Shown here: positions 24,937 to 33,461 of the stretch, in pieces
How the letters are laid out: each line of letters starts with the position of its first letter
Numbering within the stretch: position 1 is the first letter of the stretch
DNA from: Streptomyces subrutilus
GTDB taxonomy: Bacteria > Actinomycetota > Actinomycetes > Streptomycetales > Streptomycetaceae
Assembly (NCBI RefSeq): GCF_008704535.1
Contig: NZ_CP023701.1
Span: forward strand, 248,001 to 312,000
Reading direction: 5' to 3'
Length of the DNA stretch: 64,000 nucleotides
Translations under genes and position numbers: made by a program
The notes under the pieces: model-generated
What the model was told of the DNA's origin: nothing
Seen by the model: only the letters and a program-made list of their open reading frames with translations
Database searches by the model: none

Positions 24937-25767
24937 ATGCGGACACTGACCCTCGGCAATGGCGTGTCCGTCCCCCGGCTCGGCCTCGGCGTCTGGCCGC
25001 TGACGGACGCCCAGGCGTACACCGCCGTCTCGCACGCCCTGGCATGCGGCTACCGGCACTTCGACACCGCCCGGGTGTACGACAACGAGGCGGGCGTCGG
25101 CCGTGCGATCCGCGATGCGGGGATCCCGCGGCAGGACGTCTTCCTCACCACCAAACTCTGGAACGCCGACCAAGGCCACGACGCCGCGCTGCGGGCCTTC
25201 GATACCACCCTCCAGCGCCTCGGCACGGACTACGTCGACCTCTACCTGATCCACTGGCCCGTTCCGGAACAGGACCTGTACGTCGAGTCCTACCGGGCAC
25301 TCGAACGGATCCACCGCGACGGACGCGCCCGGGCGATCGGCGTCTCCAACTTCACCGCCGCGACCCTCGGGCGCCTGCTGAACCGAACCGACGTCGTTCC
25401 CGCCCTCAACCAGATCGAGCTGCATCCCTACTTCCAGCAGAACCGCATGCGGGAGTTCTGTGCCCGGAGGTCCATCACCACCGGTGCGTGGAGCCCGCTG
25501 GCGCAGGGCGGTGCGCTGCTCGACGAGCCCGCGCTCCTGCGCCTCGCCGAGCAGCACGGGAAGACCGCCGCCCAGGTCGTCATCCGCTGGCACCTCCAAC
25601 TCGGCCATGTGGTGATCCCCCGATCCGTGAACCCGTCCCGGATCGAGGAGAACATCGACGTCTTCGACTTCCGGCTCGGCCCCGAGGAGATGCGCGCGAT
25701 CGCCGCCCTCGACGACGACGACGGCCGGATCGGCCCCGACCCGGACGCGTCCGGCCGGCGCGGCTGA
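24937..25767 (+). CDS. Aldo/keto reductase
   Basis: 276 residues from ATG 24937 with GGAAGGA upstream. It is a normal AKR barrel using NADPH: the catalytic tetrad D43 and Y48 (HFDTARVYDN), K73 (TTKLWN) and H106 (YLIHWP) is complete. GVSNFTAATLGRLL, LNQIELHPYFQQ and VVIPRSVNPSRIEENIDVFD (the NADP-binding end) are all present. Last gene of the RiPP-like operon. It could reduce a carbonyl on the peptide product, for example one made by the P450 or a hydrolysed aminal; that is inference. Confidence 0.9.
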   Translation: MRTLTLGNGVSVPRLGLGVWPLTDAQAYTAVSHALACGYRHFDTARVYDNEAGVGRAIRDAGIPRQDVFLTTKLWNADQGHDAALRAFDTTLQRLGTDYVDLYLIHWPVPEQDLYVESYRALERIHRDGRARAIGVSNFTAATLGRLLNRTDVVPALNQIELHPYFQQNRMREFCARRSITTGAWSPLAQGGALLDEPALLRLAEQHGKTAAQVVIRWHLQLGHVVIPRSVNPSRIEENIDVFDFRLGPEEMRAIAALDDDDGRIGPDPDASGRRG

Positions 25768-25968
25768 CGTACTTCGATGCCTCCGGGCGGCAGCCGGCAG
25801 GCCTGACTCTGCCAGGGCGTCGTGGGCCTGGTCCTTGCCGAAGCCTGTGCCCCTGCCGAGCCGGGTTCTGGCAGACCGCGACTGCGCGGCTCGGCGCCCG
25901 GGACCTCCGCGGCCCCGCGTCGCAGGGTGTGCCGTGGGAGCCCGGTGGCCCAGGCGGCACGTGGCCGG

Positions 25969-26850
25969 TCAGTGCACCAGCAGGTCGATCACGCCCGTCA
26001 GGTCTTCCTCGCCGCTGCCCTCGGCCAGGCGGCGCCGCATCAGCTCGAAGTAGGGGCTGAGCAGTTCCGGGCTGACCCCCTGCTGCTCGGCGGTGCTCAG
26101 GAAGGTCGGTGTGCCGGCCACCTGCATGGCGAGGTTGGAGACGACACCCGTGGTGTAGTCACCGCTGCGCAGCTGGTCGGCGGTCTGGTGAACTGCCGGG
26201 GCCATCGCGACGAGCCAGTCGGCGAGCAGCGGGGCGAGCGCCGCGGGGTCGATGTCCTCCTTGTGGATCAGGGCGAAGGCATGCGCGGCCCCGGCGAACA
26301 TCCCGTACATGGCGCTGAGCAGGGCCACGTCGTGCAGGGCAGCGAATCCCGCGTCCTCGCCGACGTAGGTGGTGCCGAGGGGGACGCCCAGGGTCTGCCG
26401 GTGCCGCTCGAACAGCTCTGGCGAGCCGCTGTAGAAGACGTAACCGCCGGCTTCCGGGACTCCGATCATGGGAGGGACGGCCATGATCCCGCCGTCCAGG
26501 TAGCGGGCGCCGCGCTCGCGGGCCCACTCGGCGCGGGCGCGGGCCTGGGCAGGGGTGCTGGTGGTCAGGTTGACCAGGTCCTTGTCGGCCAGGTCGGTGC
26601 CGGCCAGCACCTCGTCGACCGAGGCGTCGTCCAACAGGCAAACCACGACCAGAGTGTTCGCTGCGACCGCCTCAGCGGCAGTGTCCGCGGCCCCTGCCCC
26701 CTCGGCGCCGAGCGCCGTGGTGTGGGCCGGGGTGCGGTTCCAGACGGTGAGCGGGTGGCCGGCGGCAAGCCAGGTACGGGCCAGCGCGGTGCCCATCGCG
26801 CCGAGGCCCAACAGCGTGACGGGTGTCTTCTCAACAGTGTTCTGTGCCAT
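25969..26850 (-). CDS. Imine reductase-like NAD(P)-dependent oxidoreductase
   Basis: 293 residues from ATG 26850. The N-terminal Rossmann fold reads VTLLGLGAMGTALARTWLAA and HPLTVWNRTPAHTTAL (Arg after Asn suggests NADPH). The C-terminal helical domain, with DVALLSAMYGMFAGAAHAFA and FELMRRRLAEGSGEEDLTGV, fits the 6-phosphogluconate dehydrogenase-like group that includes imine reductases. The longer frame to 27600 overlaps the HxlR gene and is rejected. It is divergent from the HxlR regulator, which likely controls it. Confidence 0.85.
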   Translation of the reverse strand: MAQNTVEKTPVTLLGLGAMGTALARTWLAAGHPLTVWNRTPAHTTALGAEGAGAADTAAEAVAANTLVVVCLLDDASVDEVLAGTDLADKDLVNLTTSTPAQARARAEWARERGARYLDGGIMAVPPMIGVPEAGGYVFYSGSPELFERHRQTLGVPLGTTYVGEDAGFAALHDVALLSAMYGMFAGAAHAFALIHKEDIDPAALAPLLADWLVAMAPAVHQTADQLRSGDYTTGVVSNLAMQVAGTPTFLSTAEQQGVSPELLSPYFELMRRRLAEGSGEEDLTGVIDLLVH

Positions 26851-26883
26851 GCCGATTAGGCTGGGCTCAAGTCCCGGGGTGAT

Positions 26884-26897
26884 CAAGTACGCACTTG
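26884..26897. promoter_or_regulatory. Inverted repeat CAAGT-ACGC-ACTTG, likely HxlR operator
   Basis: A 5-bp perfect inverted repeat with a 4-base spacer lies in the 96-base gap between the divergent imine reductase-like gene and the HxlR gene. The position suits a repressor site controlling both. Operator identity is inferred from context. Confidence 0.5.
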
Positions 26898-26946
26898 GCA
26901 GTGGGTGGTTACCCCGAGGTGAGCGAGCACGTCGGAAGGGTGGGGC

Positions 26947-27354
26947 ATGACAACGCTGAACCGGCCGGGCACACCAGACGGACACGTCTGCGGGATCGAC
27001 ACCGCGATGGAGGTGATCGGCGGCAAGTGGAAGGTGCTGATCCTCTGGGCGCTCCACGAGCACCCCTGCCGTCGCTTCGGCGAGCTGCGTCGATTGCTTC
27101 CGGGTATCACCGAGAAGGTGCTGGCCTCTCACCTGCGTGAGCTGGAAGCGGACGGTGTCGTACATCGGGTCTCCTACGACGAGGTGCCGCCTCGCGTCGA
27201 GTACTCGCTGACCGAGGACGGCAAGCGTCTCAACGACGCGCTCCAGCCGCTGGCCGCCTGGGGTCGCGAGCGGCCGACCAGTCGAGGACCGGAGGAAAAG
27301 ACAGGCCAGGGGCCAGGGCCTGTTGTGAACGTCCTGCTCGCAGCCACTCGGTGA
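26947..27354 (+). CDS. HxlR-family winged-helix regulator
   Basis: 135 residues. CGIDTAMEVIGGKWKVLILW (residues 15-34) is the HxlR hallmark, with a Cys that in some members senses electrophiles or oxidation. FGELRRLLPGITEKVLASHL is the recognition helix region and VHRVSYDEVPPRVEYSLTED the wing. The C-terminal ~30 residues are less conserved, and the end abuts an IS remnant on the other strand, so the last residues may derive from it. Divergent from the oxidoreductase gene it probably controls. Confidence 0.88.
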   Translation: MTTLNRPGTPDGHVCGIDTAMEVIGGKWKVLILWALHEHPCRRFGELRRLLPGITEKVLASHLRELEADGVVHRVSYDEVPPRVEYSLTEDGKRLNDALQPLAAWGRERPTSRGPEEKTGQGPGPVVNVLLAATR

Positions 27355-27450
27355 TGGCCGCGACGAGCACCGTGGCCTCGTAGCGGAGGGCGAGCCTGTC
27401 GTATCGAGTGGCCACTTCGATGAGCTGCTCGGCCATCTTCGGCTCCTTGG
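27340..27450 (-). pseudogene. IS5-family transposase C-terminal remnant
   Basis: The minus strand reads EVATRYDRLALRYEATVLVA and AITEWL. This is the usual end of IS5-group transposases, where RYDKLA...Y-x-A-x-V-x-x-A forms the last helix after the DDE domain. Nothing else of the element can be seen. The remaining sequence to 28084 contains no gene I can support beyond the promoter region of the collagenase. Confidence 0.6.
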
Positions 27451-28084
27451 CCGAGGCCTTGGTCTGGTACGGGTCGACAGGTTCATGTCGGCCGGCCCGG
27501 GGTCGGTCGGGGCGGGGCCGTGTGGTGCACGGTTCCTCCAAGGCGATGGGCAGAAGCCCTTCACCTGGACCGAGTACGCATTCGAGGCCGATCCGGACAC
27601 CGCACCCCAACGCTGCGCAATCCCTTGACTGTTGGGGGTGCTGGTGCGTCGATCCGGTTGCCCTCGGACAGCGAGGTCGGTCGTAGCCGACCCCGGTCCT
27701 GGCCGGTGGTTCAGCCCGTGCGGGCGGTGACGTTCGTCACCTCGTGTCTTATGCCTGCTCCGGCGGAACTGTTATGCCCCTGCCGCCTGGGAAGACGGAG
27801 CCGGACTGGTAGGGCTGCTCCGCCTTCCGACCAGGCCGTTCTTGCCCTACGCCAGCTCAGGGCGGGCGCTGCTGCACACCCGTTGGCAACCCTGCGTTCC
27901 CTCAGACGGCTTCCCTGTGCCATGTCACCTGTGCAATGGTCCGAATTGCAGGGCGTGGTCATGCCAAGCCGGGCGGCCCTTCTGCATCCCGTCACGTCGT
28001 CCGCATGGTCTTCCCGCTGTCCATGCCCTCTCCCCCACCCCGTCGGTCGCGTCCCGCGCGACCGGATTCCTCATGGGAGGCACA

Positions 28085-30673
28085 GTGAGAACGTCACTTG
28101 TCCGACGAAGTCTGGGCGCGGCGCTGCCGCTGACCCTGACCCTCGCCATGGGCATCGGCCTGCTGACTCAGCCGGCCGGCGCAACCGAGAACACCGAGCC
28201 GGCAGCACGCATCACGGCGGAAGGCCCGGATCGGGCTGAACCCGCGCCCGTCGGGCGGCACACCGCAGCCGAGACCGAGCACGTCGCGAAGGGGCGCCTG
28301 AAGGCATCCCAGCTGCCGCCCCTGGCCGCGAGCAAGGACGCTCTCAAGGAGGAGTACGGCAAGGCCGCCACACCACCTGTGCCCCCCTCCAACTCGCCGG
28401 AGGAGGCGCTCGGAAATACGGCCGGAGAGGAGAGCGCTGCAGCCTGCAGTGTCTCCGACTTCACAAGCCGCACCGGCAGCGCGCTGGTCCAGCAGATCAA
28501 GGCGTCCACGCTCGACTGCGTCAACACGCTGTTCAACCTGACCGGAAACGACGCCTACTACGCCTTCCGCGAGGCGCAGATGAGCACCGTCGCCTACGCC
28601 CTGCGTGACGGTTCGGCGTCGTACCCCGGCGACTCCAGCACCGGTATGCCGCAGCTCGTGCTCTACCTGCGCGCCGGCTACTACGTCCACTACTACAACG
28701 CCGGCACGGTCGGCTCCTACGGCAGCGGCCTGCAGACCGCCATCCGCGCGGGACTCGACGCCTTTTTCGCCAGCGCCCACTCCCGCGACGTCACGGACGC
28801 CAACGGCGAGACGCTCTCCGAGGCCGTCACGCTGATCGACAGTGCCGAGGAGAACGCCCGCTACATCTACGTCGTCAAGCGGATGCTGGCGGACTACAAC
28901 TCCTCCTGGAACACCTCCTGGGGGATGCTCAACGCGATCAACAACGTCTACACCGTGACCTTCCGCGGCCACCAGGTACCCGCGTTCGTCACCGCAGTCC
29001 AGTCCGACCCCAGCCTGGTCGACGCGCTCTACAGCTTCGCCTCCGGCCACGTGTCGCTGCTGGGGACGGACCAGTCCTATCTGACGTCCAACGCCGGGCG
29101 AGAGCTCGGCAGGTTTCTGCAGCATCCTGCACTGCAGTCGAAGGTCCGCCCTCTGGCCAACGGTCTGCTGACCGCCAGCTCGATCAAGGGCATTACCGCA
29201 CCGCTCTGGGTCGGCGTGGCCGAGATGACCGACTACTACGACAAGGCCAACTGCTCCTACTACGGCACCTGCGACCTGCAGTCGCAGCTGGCGAACTCGG
29301 TACTTACGGTGACCTACCCCTGCAGCTCCAGCATCACCATCAAGGCCCAGCAGATGACCTCGACCGAGCTGTCGTCGAGCTGCTCCAGCCTGCGCAGCCA
29401 GGACGCGTACTTCCACAACATCGTCCGTGACGACGGCCCGGTCGCCAACGACAGCAACAGCGCCATCGAGGTCGTGGTCTTCGACTCCAGCACCGACTAC
29501 CAGACCTACGCGGGCGCCATGTACGGAATCGACACCAACAACGGCGGCATGTACCTGGAGGGAGACCCGGCGGCGGCCGGCAATCAGCCCCGGTTCATCG
29601 CCTACGAGGCCGAGTGGGTGCGCCCGACCTTTCAGATCTGGAACCTCAACCACGAGTACACGCACTACCTCGACGGCCGCTTCGACATGTACGGCGACTT
29701 CGACGCCAACCTCACCACCCCGACCATCTGGTGGATCGAAGGCTTCGCGGAATACGTCTCCTACTCCTACCGCGGTGTCCCCTACGCCGAGGCGATGACG
29801 GAGGCGGGCCGTCGCACCTACACCCTGAGCACCCTCTTCGACACCACCTACAGCAACGACACCACACGCATCTACCGCTGGGGCTACCTAGCCTCCCGGT
29901 ACATGATCGAGAACCACCGCGCGGACATGGACACGGTCCTCGGCTACTACCGCTCCGGCAACTGGAGCGCCGCCCGCACCTACCTGACCAGCACCATAGG
30001 CACTCGCTACAACAACGACTGGAACACCTGGCTGGCAGGCTGCGCGGCCGGCAAGTGCGGCGGGGGCACCAACCCGCCCGGCAACCAGGCACCCACCGCC
30101 GCGTTCACCACGGCCGTGCAAGGCCTGAAGGCCGCCTTCACCGACCAGTCCACCGACGCAGACGGCACCATCGCCTCCAGGTCCTGGAACTTCGGCGACG
30201 GCACCACCTCCACCACCACCAGCCCCAGCAAGACCTACAGCTCCGCCGGAACCTACACGGTGAAGCTCACGGTCACCGACGACAAGGGGGCCACCGCCAC
30301 TGCCACAAGGACCGTCACCGTCGGCAGCGGAGGAGACACCGGCACCGAGTGCACCGGCACCGATGCCAGGGAGTTGGGCCAGGACTGCCAGCGCAGCAAC
30401 CAGTCCGCCACCGCCGGGAACTACGCCTACCTCTACCTCTACGTCCCGGCCGGCACCACCCAGCTGAAAATCACCAGCACGGGAGGCACGGGCGACGCAG
30501 ACCTGTACTACAGCCACAGCGGCTGGCCCGGCACCACCAGCTACACGCAGCGTTCCACGGGCGCCGGCAACAGCCACACCCTGACCATCGCCAACCCGCC
30601 GGCCGGCGCGAACTACATCAGCCTGTACGCCGTGAACAGCTTCAGCGGCGTCACCGTCACCACCGGCTACTGA
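28085..30673 (+). CDS. Secreted M9-family collagenase with PKD and PPC domains
   Basis: 862 residues from GTG 28085, with GGGAGG 5 bases before it. A signal peptide (VRTSLVRRSLGAALPLTLTL to QPAGA) precedes a propeptide. The peptidase has zinc ligands H523 and H527 in LNHEYTHYLDGRF and a downstream Glu in WWIEGFAEYVSYS (about 552). A PKD domain follows at about 668-747 (SWNFGDGTTSTTTSPSKTYS), then a pre-peptidase C-terminal domain at about 770-862 (GDADLYYSHSGWPGTTSYTQ). Both are common collagen- or substrate-binding modules in bacterial collagenases. It degrades extracellular protein. Monocistronic, with a clear terminator 37 bases after the stop. Confidence 0.93.
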   Translation: MRTSLVRRSLGAALPLTLTLAMGIGLLTQPAGATENTEPAARITAEGPDRAEPAPVGRHTAAETEHVAKGRLKASQLPPLAASKDALKEEYGKAATPPVPPSNSPEEALGNTAGEESAAACSVSDFTSRTGSALVQQIKASTLDCVNTLFNLTGNDAYYAFREAQMSTVAYALRDGSASYPGDSSTGMPQLVLYLRAGYYVHYYNAGTVGSYGSGLQTAIRAGLDAFFASAHSRDVTDANGETLSEAVTLIDSAEENARYIYVVKRMLADYNSSWNTSWGMLNAINNVYTVTFRGHQVPAFVTAVQSDPSLVDALYSFASGHVSLLGTDQSYLTSNAGRELGRFLQHPALQSKVRPLANGLLTASSIKGITAPLWVGVAEMTDYYDKANCSYYGTCDLQSQLANSVLTVTYPCSSSITIKAQQMTSTELSSSCSSLRSQDAYFHNIVRDDGPVANDSNSAIEVVVFDSSTDYQTYAGAMYGIDTNNGGMYLEGDPAAAGNQPRFIAYEAEWVRPTFQIWNLNHEYTHYLDGRFDMYGDFDANLTTPTIWWIEGFAEYVSYSYRGVPYAEAMTEAGRRTYTLSTLFDTTYSNDTTRIYRWGYLASRYMIENHRADMDTVLGYYRSGNWSAARTYLTSTIGTRYNNDWNTWLAGCAAGKCGGGTNPPGNQAPTAAFTTAVQGLKAAFTDQSTDADGTIASRSWNFGDGTTSTTTSPSKTYSSAGTYTVKLTVTDDKGATATATRTVTVGSGGDTGTECTGTDARELGQDCQRSNQSATAGNYAYLYLYVPAGTTQLKITSTGGTGDADLYYSHSGWPGTTSYTQRSTGAGNSHTLTIANPPAGANYISLYAVNSFSGVTVTTGY

Positions 30674-30709
30674 CACACGGGCACCACGAGGAACCACATC
30701 TCCACCACG

Positions 30710-30737
30710 GCCCGGGACGGCTCCCCCCGTCCCGGGC
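30710..30737 (+). terminator. Intrinsic hairpin terminator after the collagenase
   Basis: GCCCGGGACGG (30710-30720), a 6-base loop CTCCCC, and CCGTCCCGGGC (30727-30737) pair perfectly over 11 bases, followed by ATT. It lies between convergent genes (collagenase plus, LysR minus) and may serve both. Confidence 0.75.
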
Positions 30738-30856
30738 ATTCACCCGGGGCGGCGGGGGTGCGCCCCCTGTACGGACCGGCCGAGGGAAAGCAGGAACACC
30801 TTGTCCCGGACCGGCCGTGTGTACCGCCGCAAGCCTCCGCGAAACGCCACTGCTCA

Positions 30857-31849
30857 TCAAACCGGGCCAGGAGGCGTCCTTCGGGTTCCGTCTGCCGGGC
30901 GGGGAGGTGCGTACGTACGAGTTACCCACTTCTGAAAGTGCGGAGCCTGAGCCAGCAGCTGACAGTGGGTGCGCACGGCATGATGGTGCACCGCCTCGAC
31001 GACCGACGCGTCGACCAGGTCGCGGCGCCACAGGAGCAGATGACGCTGCCACAGGGGATCCCCCGCCAGGGGTCTGATCAGTACTCCTTCCACGGGACAC
31101 ACAGTGGGCTGAACGGCAGTCACTCCGAGACCTTTGGCGATCATCGACTGCAGTTGATCGAGCACATGAAACTCGTGCGTGACCGCAGGCGTGAAACCTG
31201 CGGCCTGGCAGGCGTCATAGAAGGCACCAGGCCACCCCACACCATCGTCGGAAGAAACGAACCAAGTCTCCTCGGAAAGCCCCTCCAAGGGAATTTCAAG
31301 GCGATGCCCCAGCGGATGTCCGGCAGGGGTGGCTACGAAGACCGGAACGGTTCTGATCGCACGATGATCCAACTTCGGAGAGTGCTGGACCGGCAACCCG
31401 GGATAGTCGCATCCCAGGCCGGCATCCAGTTCGCCGGCTTCCAGAAGGCTCAGGAGTTCCCCAGTGGCATACACACTGCTGACGGAGACGAAGAGATCCG
31501 GAAAAGCCTCGCGCAGAGAGTCCAGCAGCACAGGCACCACGGGTGTATTGATGGCACCGAGGCGAAGTCGCCGTGTCGTAGCAGGCGTGCGCGAGTGCCG
31601 GAGGCGAGTGAGATTGTCCGCGAGCACCAGAATTTCACGGGCCTGGCCGACGACGTGCGCACCATAGGCCGTGAGTTCCATACCAGCGCTGCTGCGCATG
31701 AACACTCCCTCGCCGAGCATCCCCTCGATGCGGCGCAATTGCGTGCTCATGGCTGGCTGGGTGTATCCGAGCGCGGCAGCCGCCCGGCCGACACCCCCCA
31801 GGTCCGCTATCGCACACAACACGCGCAAGTGGCGCAACTCCAGCTCCAT
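30857..31849 (-). CDS. LysR-family regulator
   Basis: 330 residues. The N-terminal winged helix reads MELELRHLRVLCAIADLGGV, GRAAAALGYTQPAMSTQLRR, IEGMLGEGVFMRSSAGMELT. The effector domain follows from about residue 90 (LRLGAINTPVVPVLLDSLRE). The start has GAGGGG just upstream. LysR proteins usually control a divergent gene, but the 350 bases upstream hold no intact one, so its target may have been lost. Effector unknown. Confidence 0.92.
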   Translation of the reverse strand: MELELRHLRVLCAIADLGGVGRAAAALGYTQPAMSTQLRRIEGMLGEGVFMRSSAGMELTAYGAHVVGQAREILVLADNLTRLRHSRTPATTRRLRLGAINTPVVPVLLDSLREAFPDLFVSVSSVYATGELLSLLEAGELDAGLGCDYPGLPVQHSPKLDHRAIRTVPVFVATPAGHPLGHRLEIPLEGLSEETWFVSSDDGVGWPGAFYDACQAAGFTPAVTHEFHVLDQLQSMIAKGLGVTAVQPTVCPVEGVLIRPLAGDPLWQRHLLLWRRDLVDASVVEAVHHHAVRTHCQLLAQAPHFQKWVTRTYAPPRPADGTRRTPPGPV

Positions 31850-32206
31850 GAGGGCCCCTCACTCCGGGTGAACAGAGTTCCATTATGCGCCGGCAAGGAG
31901 GGGTGGGATCCCCGTCACAGGCGTGCTTTTCGGGGCATCTCATATCGGACAACGAGGTTTATGGGCAAGTCCAGTGATCCGATACATGACCCGGCCTGGT
32001 GTTCCGCAGCGACCATCATGCACGTCTCGAATTTTCGCATTGATCGGCAGATGCGACTGCGAAATCCGAAGCGCCCCGCCACCGAGGAGCAACATCACAG
32101 CCCCGGGCGGCAAGCGCTGCTGGGCGGTTCTTCCCGTGAGGACGGTGGCCGATCGTGCTGACGAGGTGGCGCCGCATGAGGACCAGGGCAACCACTGCGC
32201 CGTGGA
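31850..32206. other. Gene-free stretch upstream of the LysR gene
   Basis: No supportable gene. The plus-strand open frame at 31923-32273 has no ribosome site and no protein-like pattern. It should contain the LysR promoter, but no clear T-N11-A box stands out. Confidence 0.4.
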
Positions 32207-32467
32207 TCAGGCACGTTGGTCACTGTCTTCGACAGGAGGAGAGCTGCCGGCGAGCATGTTCCCGTCCTCGTAAGGCCTCCGCCACTCCGTTGACCAAGCA
32301 CGTTCTTGGCCGAGCGTGGCGAGCGGCTCCCGCTGCTCCCCCGCCGGTTTCCCGAATCCCCGGCGCTGCGCGGTAGACCAGCGGTCGAGGTCCTCGCCGT
32401 CCTCGACGTCCTCGACGCGGAGGCCGGGACCGGTCGGGATCGGGACGATCGCCCCCCCGGTCGTGGC
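32207..32467 (-). pseudogene. Helicase-associated (HA) domain-like remnant
   Basis: The minus strand reads EDGEDLDRWSTAQRRGFGKP, AGEQREPLATLGQERAWSTE and WRRPYEDGNMLAGSSPPVED, stop at 32207. This matches the helicase-associated repeat pattern L-x-x-W-x-x-x-QR...L...Q-x-x-L-x-x-L-G, found at the ends of Streptomyces mobile-element helicases. No ATPase part remains. The family call is by pattern only. Confidence 0.45.
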
Positions 32468-32494
32468 GGTCTTCCCTCCGCCGCCCGAGGTTCC

Positions 32495-33358
32495 TCACGG
32501 GCCGGAGCCGGTCCCGACCGCGCCGCCCCGGCGTTGTAGGACGCGCAACGCCCGACCGGAGGCGGGGTCGTTGGGGGTGTAGATCTCGACCCGGTGGTCG
32601 GGACTGTCGGGCTGGAGCCACACCTGGTAGTCCACGTCCATCTCGCCGACGGTCGGGTGCCGTAGGCGCATGGTCCCGACGGTGCAGTCCGACACGTCGC
32701 CGGTGGCCCACAGTCCGGCGAACTCGGCGCTGCGCATGCTGAGTTCGCCGATCAGCTCCGCCAGCCGGGAGTCGGTGGGGTAGCGGCCCGCCGTGAGGCG
32801 CAGGTACGCGACGTGGACGCGGGCGAGTTCGCTCCAGTTGAGGTGCGTGGCGCGGGTGTGGGGATCGAGGAAGAACATCCGCGGGACCGACGGCCGCCGC
32901 CGCGCGTCCCGGGGCGCCTCGTAGGGGACGTGCTCGGCGACGAGCGCGTGCCCGGTGCGGTTCCACGCCAGTACGTCTCCCCGCCTGCCGAGCACCACGG
33001 CGGGGGTGGCCTCGCCGAGGGAGTCCAGGAGGGCGAGGACGCGCGGGTGGGGCTCCTCGCCGGGCGGTTCGCCCAGACCGGACCGCCCGGAGTGCCGGGC
33101 GAGATTGTGCAGGTGGACGGTCTCCACCCGGTCGAGCAGGAGCACCCGGGCGAGCGCGTCGAGCACCTGCCCCGAAGCGGTGTCGGCCAGCCCCTGTTCG
33201 AGGCGGGTGTAGTACCCCGCGCTCACGCCGGCAAGCTGGGCGAGCTCTTCGCGCCTGAGCCCCGGGACCCGGCGGGACGCGCCGTAGGTGCGCAGACCGA
33301 TCTCGGCCGGCGTGACCCGGTCGCGCCGGGTCTTGAGGAACGTTGCGAGGCTTTCCAT
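32495..33358 (-). CDS. XRE-family regulator with MmyB-like ligand domain
   Basis: 287 residues from ATG 33358. The HTH is at about 10-70 (VPGLRREELAQLAGVSAGYY, TRLEQGLADTASGQVLDALA). The C-terminal MmyB-like domain has VLGRRGDVLAWNRTGHALVA, MFFLDPHTRATHLNWSELAR and LRHPTVGEMDVDYQVWLQPD, a PAS-like fold that binds fatty-acid-type ligands in some members. The longer frame to 33550 runs past the intergenic operator and is not used. Divergent from the MFS transporter at 33462, which it likely represses. Confidence 0.9.
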   Translation of the reverse strand: MESLATFLKTRRDRVTPAEIGLRTYGASRRVPGLRREELAQLAGVSAGYYTRLEQGLADTASGQVLDALARVLLLDRVETVHLHNLARHSGRSGLGEPPGEEPHPRVLALLDSLGEATPAVVLGRRGDVLAWNRTGHALVAEHVPYEAPRDARRRPSVPRMFFLDPHTRATHLNWSELARVHVAYLRLTAGRYPTDSRLAELIGELSMRSAEFAGLWATGDVSDCTVGTMRLRHPTVGEMDVDYQVWLQPDSPDHRVEIYTPNDPASGRALRVLQRRGGAVGTGSGP

Positions 33359-33385
33359 GCAGCCGAGCCTAGGATGTCGTCCGGC

Positions 33386-33418
33386 CCCGTGGGTGTACCC
33401 GTCGGGTGTACCCACGGG
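33386..33418. promoter_or_regulatory. Composite operator between the XRE regulator and the MFS gene
   Basis: CCCGTGGGT (33386-33394) and ACCCACGGG (33410-33418) form a perfect 9-bp inverted repeat. Inside lies GGGTGTACCC twice as a direct repeat. The site is in the 103-base gap between divergent starts at 33358 and 33462, so it is well placed for control of both genes by the XRE protein. Confidence 0.7.
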
Positions 33419-33461
33419 ACGGGGATGGTTGTCGACCGCGCCCTGCCGGACCGTCGACACC

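Noticed and set aside
23538-26060. 840-residue plus-strand open frame over the P450, ferredoxin and aldo/keto reductase
   Set aside because: It is an Arg/Pro-rich shadow in another frame of three clearly identified genes.
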